Below are positions 1 through 8,587 of a stretch of 64,000 nt of DNA, piece by piece (position 1 is the stretch's first letter; every line of letters starts with the position of its first letter). The DNA is taken from positions 62,001 to 126,000 of the forward strand of contig NZ_FNJJ01000001.1 of NCBI RefSeq assembly GCF_900104265.1, written 5' to 3'. This DNA comes from Ectopseudomonas guguanensis. GTDB taxonomy: Bacteria > Pseudomonadota > Gammaproteobacteria > Pseudomonadales > Pseudomonadaceae. The notes below the pieces were generated by a model that was given only the letters and a program-made list of their open reading frames with translations, was not told where the DNA came from and searched no databases. The position numbers and the translations under genes are program-made.

Positions 1-457
1 GGTTGACCTTGGCGTAGGCGATCTGCTGCTTGCCACGGCCGAGAATGCCGAACAACTGGTGATCACCGACTTCCTTGCGGCCGAACTCGGTCACGTCGCC
101 GGTCACCACGTAGTTGGCGCCGCGCACCTGCTGCGCCTGCTTGGAGAATCCCGACTCCTGCTGCAGTTCGGCGAGGTTGTCGCGATCGAGCACGTTGAAG
201 CGGTTGGACTGCTGCAGGTGGGTGATCAGGATGGTCTTGGCCTGGCCACCCAGACGGTCGACGCTGTCGGTGAAGATGCCGCGCATGTAGCTGGAACGGT
301 TGTCGAACTTGCCGACGGAAATCGGACTGCGTACACCTGCGTAGGTAACCTGCGCAGTATTGACCTTGGCCACCTCCAGAGTGCGCGACTGCTCGGTGGC
401 GCAACCGGCGAGCAGCACAAGCAAACCGGCAAGACTGCCGGCAAGGGTCTTTTTCAT
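1..457 (-). CDS. CsgG/HfaB-family lipoprotein (3' end beyond window)
   Basis: Reading from the ATG at 455-457 on the minus strand gives MKKTLAGSLAGLLVLLAGC, a lipoprotein signal with lipobox LAGC. It continues with VGKFDNRSSYMRGIFTDSVD, a QAKTILITHLQQSNRFNVL stretch and YVVTGDVTEFGRKEVGDHQL, typical of the CsgG/HfaB curli-assembly family. The frame is still open at base 1, so about 152 residues are seen and the C-terminus is missing. Family members are outer-membrane-anchored and form a secretion channel (CsgG) or act as holdfast anchors. No curli subunit gene is visible here, so a curli role is not established. Small lipoproteins often follow this gene in pseudomonads, but that lies off the window. 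Confidence 0.85.
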   Translation of the reverse strand, partial: MKKTLAGSLAGLLVLLAGCATEQSRTLEVAKVNTAQVTYAGVRSPISVGKFDNRSSYMRGIFTDSVDRLGGQAKTILITHLQQSNRFNVLDRDNLAELQQESGFSKQAQQVRGANYVVTGDVTEFGRKEVGDHQLFGILGRGKQQIAYAKVN

Positions 458-758
458 GGAAACCTCGTTCGAATAGATGAATACGCCCATTCAGCACATG
501 CCGAAAGACCGGAAGCGGGGAGCGCCAGAGAGAACGGCCTGAATGGACAGGCGAGACGAAGCGAGAAAGGCGAGTCTGTCCCTGACGATTGAATCCACTG
601 CTCAGCCTGGGTAGTGGTGCATCCTGCAAGCGCGGCGATTCTAGCGAGACAGAAGGCACTTTGCCATCCTCAGGATGAGACTCAGTGCTTATAAGCGCAG
701 TGACATCGCCCTGCGCCAGCCGGGCAATGGGGTGCGCGAGGCGAGGCGCAGGCACGCG
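458..758. other. intergenic region, no gene seen
   Basis: The 348 bases between the CsgG-like start and the NlpC stop at 806 contain no ORF with gene-like features. The region must hold the promoter for the CsgG-like gene on the minus strand; I could not identify convincing -35 and -10 boxes. Confidence 0.6.
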
Positions 759-779
759 CAGCCCTGGCAGCCAGGGCTG
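759..779 (-). terminator. perfect hairpin downstream of the NlpC/P60 gene
   Basis: CAGCCCTGG (759-767) pairs perfectly with CCAGGGCTG (771-779) across a 3-base loop, 26 bases past the stop of the NlpC/P60 gene. There is no T-run on either strand, so it is a poor intrinsic terminator and may instead be a Rho-dependent end or an RNA-stabilising stem. Confidence 0.35.
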
Positions 780-805
780 AAACAGGTGGTCGAATCGCCC
801 CGCGC

Positions 806-1330
806 TCAGGGATTACGCGCCAGCTCCGGGGTGAGGATGCGCTTGGCATCGAGGTAGACGCCCTGCCAGTAACCGCCGGCAAGACTGTCCAGGCGCACCG
901 TGCCACCTGTGGAAGGGGCATGAACGAAGCGACCCTCGCCGACATAGATACCGGCGTGACTGACGGTACGCCCGCCATTGGTGGCGAAGAACACCAGATC
1001 GCCGCTCTGCAGGGCGTCGCGCCGCACATTGGGCACGCGCATCGCGCTGAGTTCACGAGTGGAACGCGGCAGGCTGATGCCGGCAGCGTCCCGGTACACG
1101 TAACCGATCAGCCCACTGCAGTCGAAGCCGCCATCGGGGGTGTTGCCGCCATAGCGGTAAGGCGTACCGACCAGGCCCAGCGCACGAAACAGCACGTCTT
1201 CAGCGCCGCCCTGATAGGAGGACGAGGAAACGGGAGGGCTATAGGTGGGCTGGGGAGCGGGAGCGCGACTGCTACAGGCGCTCAGCAGCAGGGCGAAGGA
1301 AATGAGGACGACGCGGGTCGTGACGGGCAT
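806..1330 (-). CDS. NlpC/P60 family peptidoglycan endopeptidase lipoprotein
   Basis: A 174-residue protein with a lipoprotein signal (LISFALLLSAC) and an NlpC/P60 domain from about residue 45. The catalytic Cys lies in FDCSGLIGYVY and the His in VSHAGIYVG; SLPRSTREL between them is also conserved. Family members cleave the D-Glu-mDAP (or similar) bond of stem peptides, acting in the envelope and, by the lipobox, anchored to a membrane. It is followed upstream (1415-2035) by a clear paralogue in the same orientation, 84 bp away, so the pair likely arose by tandem duplication and may be cotranscribed. Related E. coli proteins are MepS and NlpC, but orthology is not claimed. Confidence 0.9.
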   Translation of the reverse strand: MPVTTRVVLISFALLLSACSSRAPAPQPTYSPPVSSSSYQGGAEDVLFRALGLVGTPYRYGGNTPDGGFDCSGLIGYVYRDAAGISLPRSTRELSAMRVPNVRRDALQSGDLVFFATNGGRTVSHAGIYVGEGRFVHAPSTGGTVRLDSLAGGYWQGVYLDAKRILTPELARNP

Positions 1331-1414
1331 AAGCGAGGCGATCCAGAGCCTGAATGCGCTCTACTCTGCCGTTTGCAGGCAAACGGCGCAACCCTGGGGT
1401 TACGCCGTGACACA

Positions 1415-2035
1415 TCAATTGTGGCGTTTGGCTGCCACCTGATCTTCCACCGGAGCCAGCGCAAGAACGCGCTTGGCCTGCAGGTAACTGCGGTTCCAGT
1501 AGCTGTCGTCCAGGCTGTCGATGCGCACGCCACCGCTGCGGCTGCTGCTGGAATGGATGAACTGGTCATCGCCCAGGTAGATGCCGGCGTGGCTGACGCG
1601 ACCGCGGCCGCGGTCGTTGAACAGGATCAGGTCGCCCGGCTCCAGATCGGCACGCGCCACCTTGGGCGCGTCGAGGTTGATCAGCTCGCGAGTGGAACGA
1701 GGCAGCTCCAAGCCGACTTCCTCGCGGAACAGGTAACCGACGAAACCGCTGCAGTCGAAACCGGACTGCACCGAGTTGCCACCGTAGCGGTAACGGGTAC
1801 CGATCAACGAACGCCCGAGATCCAGCAGGCTGTCGGCCAGCTGCGGCATTTCGTAGGGCTTGTCATCGATCAGCGCGTTGATTTCATCATCGGCAGCTGT
1901 GACCGGATGAGAGAGCGGACGAGCGACCGGCTCGACATTGGCTTCGCTGATCTGCGGCTGCGGCGAGTGGCCGGCGCAGGCAGCGAGAAAGACTGTGAGT
2001 GCAAGAGGCACGAGGGGTGCGAAGCGTTTTAGCAT
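1415..2035 (-). CDS. NlpC/P60 family peptidoglycan endopeptidase lipoprotein (second copy)
   Basis: A 206-residue lipoprotein starting MLKRFAPLVPLALTVFLAAC; an in-frame GTG two codons earlier (2039-2041) is less likely. A low-complexity linker of about 60 residues leads to the NlpC/P60 domain with catalytic FDCSGFVGYLF and His in VSHAGIYLGDDQFIHSS. The domain is strongly similar to that of the downstream gene at 806-1330 (shared GLELPRSTREL-type motif and a QAKRVL-like C-terminal element), while the linkers differ. Expected to hydrolyse peptide cross-links or stems in peptidoglycan. Its promoter must lie within 2036-2184. Confidence 0.9.
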   Translation of the reverse strand: MLKRFAPLVPLALTVFLAACAGHSPQPQISEANVEPVARPLSHPVTAADDEINALIDDKPYEMPQLADSLLDLGRSLIGTRYRYGGNSVQSGFDCSGFVGYLFREEVGLELPRSTRELINLDAPKVARADLEPGDLILFNDRGRGRVSHAGIYLGDDQFIHSSSSRSGGVRIDSLDDSYWNRSYLQAKRVLALAPVEDQVAAKRHN

Positions 2036-2184
2036 GGGCACGACCGTGTCGGTTGAATTTACAAGTTCGCGACTATGCCCTCAATAACGCTCATTTGCAA
2101 ATTCTATCGTCAGAAATGTGACCCAGTGGTTTCGCCGCACCATCTAAAGCGCCCGACCACCCGCGCAGCCGGGCAATCGGATGG

Positions 2185-3399
2185 TTAGCCGAGAATCTCG
2201 CTCAGGGGAATGAAGCGCAACATGTCGCCTTCGGCCAGCGTGCTGCCCTCCATCACCTCGGCCAGCCCCTCGGCCCAGGCGGCGCTGCGTAGAACGCCGG
2301 AACTCTGGTTGGCATAGGGCACCACCCGGCCGTTCTCCAGACGCGCACGCAGATACTCACGGCGCACACCCGGCTTGCCCCAGGTGAAGCCCGCCGGCAC
2401 CGCGAAGCCCAGCGGCTCGACCCGCTGCACGCCGAGACGACGCAACATATAAGGACGCGCCAGCAGACCGAAGGTGACCAGGGTCGAGGCCGGGTTGCCC
2501 GGCAAGCCTATCACCGGCACGCCCTGGTAATGACCGAAGGTCAGCGGCTTGCCCGGCTTGATCGCCAGTTTCCACAGCGCCAGCTCACCCGCCTCGCGCA
2601 GGGCCAGGCCGAGATAATCCGCCTCGCCCACCGACACACCGCCGGTGGAAAGAATCAGATCCACATCGCCCAAACCGCCCAGCGCCTCACGGGTACGCTG
2701 CAGGTCATCGGGCAGGATACCGGCATCGACCACGGCGCAGCCCAGACGCTGCAACCAGGCGATCAGCAGGCGCCGGTTACTGTTGTAGATCTGCCCCGGG
2801 CCGAGCACCTGGCCCGGCTCCACCAGCTCGTCACCGGTGGACAGCACCGCAACGCGCAGGCGCCGACGCACCGCAAGCTGGTCCGCCCCCAGGGAAGCAG
2901 CCAGCCCAAGCTCGATAGGTCCCAGGCGCGTGCCGGCCGGCAGCACGCATTCGCCGATGCGGGTTTCCTGCCCCTGAGCGCGAACGTTCTGCCCGACCTT
3001 CAGCGGCTCGCGCAGATGCACGAGCCCGGCTTCATCGAGCTCGACGTTCTCCTGCATTTCCACGCTATCGGCGCCTGCCGGCAGCGGCGCGCCGGTGAAG
3101 ATACGCGCGCAGGTTCCCGGCTGCAGAGGCTCGGGCGCAGTGCCGGCCTGGATACGCTGACTGACCGGCAACGGCTGGCCGTTCCAGTCAGCCAGGCGCA
3201 GGGCATAACCGTCCATGGCGCTGTTGGCCCAGGGCGGCAGGTCCAGCGCTGCGATCAGCGGTTCGGCCAGTACCCGGCCAGCGGCGTCGGCCAGCGCAAC
3301 CTGCTCGGTCTGTTCGATGGCAGCGGCGTCGGCCAATGTCAGCAGACGCTCCAGCGCCGCCTCCATCGGCATCAGCCCGGGGTGATCGCAAGCGCTCAT
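2185..3399 (-). CDS. moeA: molybdopterin molybdenumtransferase MoeA
   Basis: A 404-residue protein starting [20 protein letters not shown], the usual MoeA length. It inserts molybdate into adenylylated molybdopterin in the cytoplasm. Visible MoeA features are PPWANSAMDGYALR near the N-terminus, RIFTGAPLPAGAD, VLSTGDELVEPG, and the GGVSVGEADY and GLPGNPAS loops of the MogA-like domain. The frame stays open upstream to 4287 but that part is antisense to mobA and runs through moaB, so the ATG at 3397-3399 is chosen. It overlaps the moaB stop by 4 bases (ATGA), implying translational coupling. Confidence 0.95.
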   Translation of the reverse strand: MSACDHPGLMPMEAALERLLTLADAAAIEQTEQVALADAAGRVLAEPLIAALDLPPWANSAMDGYALRLADWNGQPLPVSQRIQAGTAPEPLQPGTCARIFTGAPLPAGADSVEMQENVELDEAGLVHLREPLKVGQNVRAQGQETRIGECVLPAGTRLGPIELGLAASLGADQLAVRRRLRVAVLSTGDELVEPGQVLGPGQIYNSNRRLLIAWLQRLGCAVVDAGILPDDLQRTREALGGLGDVDLILSTGGVSVGEADYLGLALREAGELALWKLAIKPGKPLTFGHYQGVPVIGLPGNPASTLVTFGLLARPYMLRRLGVQRVEPLGFAVPAGFTWGKPGVRREYLRARLENGRVVPYANQSSGVLRSAAWAEGLAEVMEGSTLAEGDMLRFIPLSEILG

Positions 3400-3935
3400 C
3401 CGCGCGACTCGCAGGCGCCCACCGATTTGAGGTGCGGTACGAAATTGCAGGGACGATGCCGTGCATCCAGTTGCTCGGCGAGAATGCCGTCCCAGGCGGT
3501 GCGACAGGCGTTGGTCGAGCCCGGCAGGCAGCACACCAGCGTGCCATTGGCCAGGCCGGCCAGCGCGCGCGACTGCACGGTCGAAGTGCCGATATCGGCC
3601 ACGGAAATCTGCCGGAACAGCTCGCCAAAACCGTCGACCTGCTTGTCCAGCAGGCAGGCGACCGCTTCCGGCGTGCTGTCGCGCCCGGTGAAACCGGTAC
3701 CTCCGGTGATCACCACGACCTGTACCTGATCCTCGGCGATCCAGGTCGCCACCTTCGCGCGGATCTTGTACAGATCGTCCTTGAGCAGCACACGTTCGGC
3801 CAGCTGATGCCCGGCAGCGGTCAGGCGATCGACCAGCAGTTGCCCCGAGGTATCGGTCTCCAGCGTGCGCGTATCGCTGACGGTCAGCACGGCAATGTTC
3901 AGCGGCACGAAAACCGCATCGGCCTTGTGGTTCAT
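3396..3935 (-). CDS. moaB: molybdenum cofactor biosynthesis protein MoaB
   Basis: A 179-residue MoaB/MogA-fold protein. It begins [19 protein letters not shown] and carries [19 protein letters not shown], the molybdopterin-binding signature, and [20 protein letters not shown] near the C-terminus. In most proteobacteria this protein is the MPT adenylyltransferase or a close relative acting before MoeA. It shares a 4-base ATGA overlap with moeA. Divergent mobA begins 67 bp away, so one short intergenic region serves both moaB-moeA and mobA. Confidence 0.92.
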   Translation of the reverse strand: MNHKADAVFVPLNIAVLTVSDTRTLETDTSGQLLVDRLTAAGHQLAERVLLKDDLYKIRAKVATWIAEDQVQVVVITGGTGFTGRDSTPEAVACLLDKQVDGFGELFRQISVADIGTSTVQSRALAGLANGTLVCCLPGSTNACRTAWDGILAEQLDARHRPCNFVPHLKSVGACESRG

Positions 3936-4002
3936 GGCAGGCTTCCAATTGCGAGAGAATGGGCGCTGTTATATCACACAGCCTGATCCCGGAGACTGCC
4001 AC

Positions 4003-4593
4003 ATGCCTGCATCCCCTCACCTTCCCGCCTGCTCGGTGCTGCTGCTTTCCGGTGGCCGGGGCCAGCGCATGGGCGGGCGCGACAAGGGGCTGATGCAATG
4101 GTGTGGCCGGCCGCTGATCGCCTGGCTGCATGATCTGACCCGGCCACTGAGCGATGACCTGATCATCTCCTGCAATCGCAACTCCGAGCGCTACGCACCC
4201 TATGCCGATCGGCTGGTCGCCGATGCGGATCAGGACTTTCAGGGGCCGCTGGCCGGCATTCGCGCCGGCATGGCTGCGGCACGCCACGAGCAGATGCTGG
4301 TACTGCCCTGCGATGCACCACTGGTGGACCGCGCGCTGATCCAGGCGCTACTCGCCCACGCCGGCAGCCAGCCGGTGGTGATTCGCCAGGGCCCTTACTG
4401 GCAACCGCTGTTCTGCCTGCTGCCGACAGCCCTGAAGGATGATCTGGAACAGGCCTGGCAGGCCGGCGAGCGCAGCCCGCAACGCTGGTTCGGCAGACTG
4501 TCGCCGATCGCCGTCGATTGCCAGCCGGAAGACCCCCGACTGGCCAACCTCAACACCCCGGAAACGCTGGGGCAACCTGTGCCTGATCGCTGA
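4003..4593 (+). CDS. mobA: molybdenum cofactor guanylyltransferase MobA
   Basis: A 196-residue protein starting [20 protein letters not shown]. The nucleotide-binding motif [26 protein letters not shown] for metal and substrate binding, and the C-terminal NLNTPE motif identify MobA, which attaches GMP to molybdopterin to make the bis-MGD cofactor of the DMSO-reductase family. The start at 4003 is preceded by GGAG at 3991-3994 and matches the family; the open frame upstream runs into the divergent moaB gene. Together with moaB-moeA it completes the late cofactor steps. Some homologues start at the equivalent of LPACSV. Confidence 0.93.
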   Translation: MPASPHLPACSVLLLSGGRGQRMGGRDKGLMQWCGRPLIAWLHDLTRPLSDDLIISCNRNSERYAPYADRLVADADQDFQGPLAGIRAGMAAARHEQMLVLPCDAPLVDRALIQALLAHAGSQPVVIRQGPYWQPLFCLLPTALKDDLEQAWQAGERSPQRWFGRLSPIAVDCQPEDPRLANLNTPETLGQPVPDR

Positions 4594-4678
4594 AGCGAAA
4601 CGCCCGCTGCGGAACTCATACGACTGTTTTACGTCTGAGCGAGGGTATGGCACCCATTCGTATGCAAGGAGACAAACC

Positions 4679-4900
4679 ATGAGCAAACGGACCATCCCCG
4701 CCCTATTGATGACCATCGGCTTCGCCGTTCTGGCCGGCTGTTCCACACCGTCGGTGATCACCCTGAATGACGGGCGCGAGATCCAGACCGTGGACAAGCC
4801 CAAATTCGATGAAGAATCCGGTTTCTACGAATTCGAGCAACTCGACGGCAAGCGCGCCACCATCAACAAGGATCAGGTGCAGACCGTCAAGGAACTCTGA
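4679..4900 (+). CDS. YgdI/YgdR-type small lipoprotein (DUF903)
   Basis: A 73-residue protein with lipobox VLAGC (Cys 20) after MSKRTIPALLMTIGFAVLAG. It is followed by the compact SH3-like DUF903 fold seen as VITLNDGREIQTVDKPKFDE and a second half GFYEFEQLDGKRATINKDQV. Small YgdI/YgdR-like lipoproteins are widespread in gamma-proteobacteria and of unknown function. AAGGAG at 4666-4671 is a strong ribosome-binding site for this ATG, which is why the long upstream reading frame (antisense to mobA shadows) is not used. Confidence 0.85.
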   Translation: MSKRTIPALLMTIGFAVLAGCSTPSVITLNDGREIQTVDKPKFDEESGFYEFEQLDGKRATINKDQVQTVKEL

Positions 4901-4994
4901 GGCGAGAGCCTCGAGGCGACTGGCGAACGACAGCGGCGCTCGCACCGGCCGCATCGAGGGATGAGTGGCCCGTAGATTTTTTCAGGCTAACCCC

Positions 4995-5022
4995 TTGTGC
5001 GGTAAAAGTTTTTCGGTAGAAT
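4995..5022 (+). promoter_or_regulatory. sigma-70 promoter of tRNA-Pro
   Basis: TTGTGC at 4995-5000 and TAGAAT at 5017-5022 are separated by 16 bases, and the tRNA begins 11 bases later. The same -10 hexamer (TAGAAT) precedes both initiator tRNA genes in this window. Confidence 0.6.
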
Positions 5023-5032
5023 ACGCCTCATT

Positions 5033-5109
5033 CGGAGTGTAGCGCAGCTTGGTAGCGCGTCTCGTTCGGGACGAGAAGGTCGCAGGTTCGAATCCTGTCT
5101 CTCCGACCA
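5033..5109 (+). tRNA. tRNA-Pro (anticodon CGG)
   Basis: A 77-base cloverleaf beginning CGGAGTGTAGCGCAG and ending CTCTCCGACCA with encoded CCA. The acceptor CGGAGTG pairs with the 3' arm, the D-loop is GCGCAGCTTGGTAGCGC, and the anticodon stem TCTCG/CGAGA encloses TTCGGGA, so the anticodon is CGG, reading CCG. The T-arm has GGTTCGAATCC. This is the main proline isoacceptor in GC-rich genomes. Confidence 0.95.
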
Positions 5110-5113
5110 AATC

Positions 5114-5142
5114 AAAAACCCGCCCTAACCGGCGGGTTTTTT
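5114..5142 (+). terminator. intrinsic terminator of tRNA-Pro
   Basis: AAAAACCCGCC (5114-5124) pairs with GGCGGGTTTTTT (5131-5142), giving a GC stem flanked by an A-run and a T-run, so it may work on both strands. Confidence 0.85.
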
Positions 5143-5171
5143 ATTGCCTGCGATTTGTCGGCGGCAGCCTT

Positions 5172-5408
5172 TCAGCTCAAAAAGGCCACCACCTGATCGG
5201 CATCGAATGGCCAGTTCAGCTCGCTGCCGGTATCGCAACGGCGCAGTACCGGAATACGCAGACCGTACTGCTCGACCATCCCCTCATGCTCGGCGATGTC
5301 GATCAACTCGACCAGCAGACCGTTCTCGACGAACGGCATCAGCAGCGCCTCGGCCACCTCGCAAAGATGACACCCCAGGGTTCCGAAAAGTTGGCATTCA
5401 GGCGTCAT
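5172..5408 (-). CDS. glutaredoxin-family protein (DUF836-like)
   Basis: A 78-residue thioredoxin-fold protein starting MTPECQLFGTLGCHLCEVAE. The redox CHLC motif (CxxC) follows the first beta strand, and GLRIPVLRRCDTG supplies the cis-Pro. The length and pattern fit the DUF836 group of short glutaredoxin-like proteins of unknown substrate. It lies on the strand opposite the tRNA, sharing a bidirectional terminator with it. No operon partner is obvious; the next minus-strand gene upstream starts about 1.2 kb away. Confidence 0.8.
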   Translation of the reverse strand: MTPECQLFGTLGCHLCEVAEALLMPFVENGLLVELIDIAEHEGMVEQYGLRIPVLRRCDTGSELNWPFDADQVVAFLS

Positions 5409-5455
5409 GTGCGCACCTCACTCTGGCAAGGCACGCAGTTTAGCACCGGCCCGGA

Positions 5456-6595
5456 TCAGCTCGCGTCGACGTTCTTGCCGGCCTGACCGGCAAGCAGCGA
5501 CTGCAGGCCATCGATCAGGCTGCGGTTGAGGCTGTCGGCCTTCTCCAGACGCGGCAGGTCGAAGCGCTCATCGAGCGAGAAGCCGCCCTTGAGCAGCTCC
5601 TTGAGCACACCGCCGGCATTCTGCGCCAGGTCGTTGGCGCTGCGCAGCGCATCGAGCAGGCCCTGCGCATATTCCTGCAGCCCGCCGTTGACCGCACTGG
5701 CGCCCTGCCCGGCCACTGCACCGTAGGCGTCGGTAGCCTGACGAATGCTGGTCTGGGTCAGGCGCAGCGACATCGAGGCCAGCTGTTCGCCATCCATCTC
5801 CAGCGCCATGGCCCGGTCGAATGCCCCGGCCAGGTCACCCGCGTAGAACTTGTCGGAGAGTTCCTGCACCTGGCTGAATAGCTTCTCCAGCGCCTTGATC
5901 TCGTCGTCGTCCAACTCGCCCTCCACATTCACCTGCCAACCGCCGATGCGCAGGCTGCCGGACTGGCTGCTGCCGGCCACGCTCGTGGACTTGCCATCGC
6001 TGGAGGCCGCGAAGCTGCTCTGCGACCAGCTGGCCGAAGCCTGCGCCACGGAAATGCGCAGGCGATCACCATCGCGAGTGGTGACGGAAAGATCGAACGT
6101 TTCGGCCAGGGCACTGAAGCGCTCGCTGTAACCGGCCATGGCAACCGGGCTCGAGGTACTCGGAGCGGCGCCGCCGAAGCGCCTGTCGAGATCGCCAAGG
6201 CCATCCTGAATGCGCTTGTAGGTGTCATCGATATCGCTGGCCACCTGCCCCTTGAGCACGCCCATGCCATCGAGAATCTTGCGCGCCTCGGCGAAGCCCT
6301 TCTCCACGCCTTCGCGCGCCTGCGACAGCAGCTTGCCCAGCTTGGCCGAATCGGCACCAGCAGCTGCCTCGCTCTGCAGGCGCTGCTCGATGAAATCGAG
6401 AATCCGCCCGGCGACCTTCTCCGGGGTGTAGTCATCACGCGATCCGGAAAGCGAACCCGGCGGCACACCCAGTTTCTCGGCAAGGCGATTGGCCAGGGTG
6501 GCCTGCGCATCGGCTGCATTGTTGCGTGCCGCCATGGACTGGCTGGCTTGCGCGGTACGGGATGCGGCGGAATTGAGTGAGTTCAAGGGATTCAT
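5456..6595 (-). CDS. DUF5610 domain protein
   Basis: A 379-residue soluble protein starting MNPLNSLNSAASRTAQASQS. There is no signal peptide. The N-terminal half has a DUF5610-like helical segment (KVAGRILDFIEQRLQSEAA through DDTYKRIQDGLGDLDRRFG, about residues 65-150). The central part resembles a small beta-domain with repeated polar strands (SVTTRDGDRLRISVAQAS and SGSLRIGGWQVNVEGEL), and the C-terminus is alpha-helical. The NPLNSLNSAASR start resembles proteins that precede flagellar or surface-related genes in pseudomonads, but no such neighbours are seen. Function unknown. An in-frame start 25 codons earlier exists but lacks a sensible leader. Confidence 0.7.
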   Translation of the reverse strand: MNPLNSLNSAASRTAQASQSMAARNNAADAQATLANRLAEKLGVPPGSLSGSRDDYTPEKVAGRILDFIEQRLQSEAAAGADSAKLGKLLSQAREGVEKGFAEARKILDGMGVLKGQVASDIDDTYKRIQDGLGDLDRRFGGAAPSTSSPVAMAGYSERFSALAETFDLSVTTRDGDRLRISVAQASASWSQSSFAASSDGKSTSVAGSSQSGSLRIGGWQVNVEGELDDDEIKALEKLFSQVQELSDKFYAGDLAGAFDRAMALEMDGEQLASMSLRLTQTSIRQATDAYGAVAGQGASAVNGGLQEYAQGLLDALRSANDLAQNAGGVLKELLKGGFSLDERFDLPRLEKADSLNRSLIDGLQSLLAGQAGKNVDAS

Positions 6596-6917
6596 GACTG
6601 GGTACCCGAATAGGTTATCTGCCGAACTTAACGGCCGGAAAAAGGCAAGCTTTAGCCATTTATCGACCAACGGTCCCTGCCTGATCGCCCTTTCCTTCGG
6701 CTTGAAGGCATTTTTTTAGACCTGCGGTGCAACAGCCACGTTCCGCGCGAGCACCCGTCCTAGAGAATCCGAGGCCCCCGAATGCCAACCGCCTTGGCTG
6801 CTGCGCCAGACTAAAGTCTTAGAGTCGACTCCTCGGCGAAGTGTTTTATTTCATCGCGCCGTAACTGGCCGGTCACATCGTGGCCGAGCTCACCATAACA
6901 ACGAGGAGACAATAATA
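6596..6917. promoter_or_regulatory. upstream region of the OprD-type porin
   Basis: This 322-base gap holds the divergent promoters of the DUF5610 gene and the porin. The porin has GAGGAGA at 6902-6909 as its ribosome-binding site. An inverted repeat AGACT-AA-AGTCT lies at 6808-6819, roughly 100 bases before the start codon, and could be an operator for a catabolic regulator. No clean -35/-10 pair could be assigned. Confidence 0.4.
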
Positions 6918-8165
6918 ATGAGTAAGACTCCCCTCGCCCGCGCCGTGGCTCTCGCCACGCTGGGCGCCAGCCTCACCATGCCGAGCCTGGCTCACGCCGA
7001 CTTCATTGGTGACAGCAAGGCCACCCTGGAACTACGCAACTTCTACATGAACCGCGACCTGCGCGAGACCACTTCCGCCCAGCAATCCAAGCGCGAAGAG
7101 TGGGCACAGGGCTTCATACTCAAGGCCGAATCAGGCTTCACCGAGGGCACCGTTGGCTTCGGTCTGGACGCCTACGCCGGCCTGGGCCTGAAACTGGACT
7201 CCTCCGACGAGCGCGCCGGCACTAACCTGCTGCCCAATGCCTTCGGCAACGAAGGACCGGACGAATATTCCGAAGCCACCGGCGCGGTCAAGGCACGTAT
7301 ATCCAAGACCGTGGCCAAGGTTGGCGGCCTGATGCCCAAGCTGCCCATCGTTTCGTCCGGCGACTCGCGCCTGCTGCCGCAGGTATTCACTGGCGCGATG
7401 CTGACCTCGCAGGAAATCGACGGTCTGACCGTCAATGGTGGACAGCTACGCGAAGTGAACTTCCGCAACTCCACCGACCGTCAGGACATCCTCGCCACCA
7501 ACGTCGGCGGCAGGAGCGATCGCTACAACTACGCTGGTGGCGACTACAAGTTCAACGGCGGCAACACCACGGTCGGCCTGTGGTATGGCGAGCTGGAAGA
7601 TATTTACGACCAGAAGCTGTACAACCTGATCCATGTGCAGCCGATCGGCGACTGGAAGCTGGGCGCCAACCTGGCCTATTTCGACTCCCAGGACAACGGC
7701 CGCAAACTCGGCGGCAAGCTGGACAACGACCTGACATCGGTCAACCTGTGGGCCGGCATCGGCGCCCATACCTTCCGCCTGGGCTATCAGAAGGTCGGTG
7801 GCGACAATGCCTTCCCGTTCCTGAACGAAACCGATCCGTACATCGTCAACTACCTCCAGATTCTCGACTTCACCCGTAAGGACGAGAAATCCTGGCAGGC
7901 GCGCTATGACATCAACTTCGCCAGCTACGGTATTCCTGGCCTGACCGCCTTCGTGCGCTACGTAACCGGCGATGGCTTTGACGGTGTGGGCGGCGTAAGC
8001 GGCAAGGAATGGGAGCGCAACGTGGATATCAGCTACATCATCCAGGAAGGCCCGCTGAAGAACCTCGGCGTGCGCTGGCGTAACGCGATGGTGCGCTCCA
8101 ACGCGAGCATCGGCGACCTGGACGAGAACCGTCTGATCGTCAGCTACACCATCCCGCTGATGTAA
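6918..8165 (+). CDS. OprD-family outer membrane porin
   Basis: A 415-residue outer-membrane protein with a signal peptide ending in PSLAHA before DFIGDSKATLELRNFYMNRD, the OprD-family N-terminus. The body shows alternating aromatic beta strands (for example YNYAGGDYKFNGGNTTVGLW and GLTAFVRYVTGDGFDGVG), and the family C-terminal element ENRLIVSYTIPLM. The family comprises 18-strand substrate-specific porins for amino acids, aromatics or dipeptides. I cannot assign the substrate. It stands alone with a terminator after it. Position is next to DUF5610 and rof, which gives no clue to the substrate. Confidence 0.92.
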   Translation: MSKTPLARAVALATLGASLTMPSLAHADFIGDSKATLELRNFYMNRDLRETTSAQQSKREEWAQGFILKAESGFTEGTVGFGLDAYAGLGLKLDSSDERAGTNLLPNAFGNEGPDEYSEATGAVKARISKTVAKVGGLMPKLPIVSSGDSRLLPQVFTGAMLTSQEIDGLTVNGGQLREVNFRNSTDRQDILATNVGGRSDRYNYAGGDYKFNGGNTTVGLWYGELEDIYDQKLYNLIHVQPIGDWKLGANLAYFDSQDNGRKLGGKLDNDLTSVNLWAGIGAHTFRLGYQKVGGDNAFPFLNETDPYIVNYLQILDFTRKDEKSWQARYDINFASYGIPGLTAFVRYVTGDGFDGVGGVSGKEWERNVDISYIIQEGPLKNLGVRWRNAMVRSNASIGDLDENRLIVSYTIPLM

Positions 8166-8210
8166 GACCAAGGCATCGCCTCCACGCAGGGCGATTGCCA
8201 CCGAAACGAG

Positions 8211-8246
8211 AAACGCCGCAATGCCCTCTGGGGATTGCGGCGTTTT
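8211..8246 (+). terminator. intrinsic terminator of the porin gene
   Basis: AAACGCCGCAAT (8211-8222) pairs with ATTGCGGCGTTTT (8234-8246) across a short loop, ending in a T-run, 46 bases past the porin stop. Confidence 0.85.
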
Positions 8247-8309
8247 CATGCACAGCCGGTAATGCCCGCAAGCCTCGGCTAGGCTCAGAACAATGCGGAG
8301 GACGACTCG

Positions 8310-8582
8310 ATGGACGACTACCAGCCCCTGGCCTGCGATCTCTATGACTACCTGGAGATCGCCTGCCTGCATCGCTATCGCCTGGATATCGAACTGGTCG
8401 ACGGTGCACGACTGCAGGGCCAGGCCCTGAACACCGAAACCACGGCGAGCAAGGAAGAATTTCTGCTGGTGCGCACGGCAGAAGGCGAGCAACGCCTGCG
8501 CATGGATCGTCTGCTGGCGATCACGCCGCTGGACGCAGGCGCCAGCTTCGGTCGGGTGCTGTTGAGCGGCAATCGCTGCTGA
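8310..8582 (+). CDS. rof: Rho-binding antiterminator (Rof-like)
   Basis: A 90-residue protein starting MDDYQPLACDLYDYLEIACL. The N-terminal DYQPLxCDxYDYLEIAC signature is that of Rof (YaeO), which binds the Rho hexamer and blocks its RNA-loading site. The rest is a small SH3/Sm-like beta-barrel (RLDIELVDGARLQGQALNT, then EEFLLVRTAEGEQRLRMDRL). A GGAGG box at 8297-8301 precedes the ATG. It follows the porin terminator as a separate unit. Known for the family: Rof raises readthrough at Rho-dependent terminators; effect here is inferred. Confidence 0.85.
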   Translation: MDDYQPLACDLYDYLEIACLHRYRLDIELVDGARLQGQALNTETTASKEEFLLVRTAEGEQRLRMDRLLAITPLDAGASFGRVLLSGNRC

Positions 8583-8587
8583 GTGCA

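Noticed and set aside
2185..4287. MoeA reading frame extended to 700 residues
   Set aside because: The extra 5' part runs through moaB and is antisense to mobA; the ATG at 3397-3399 gives the family length.
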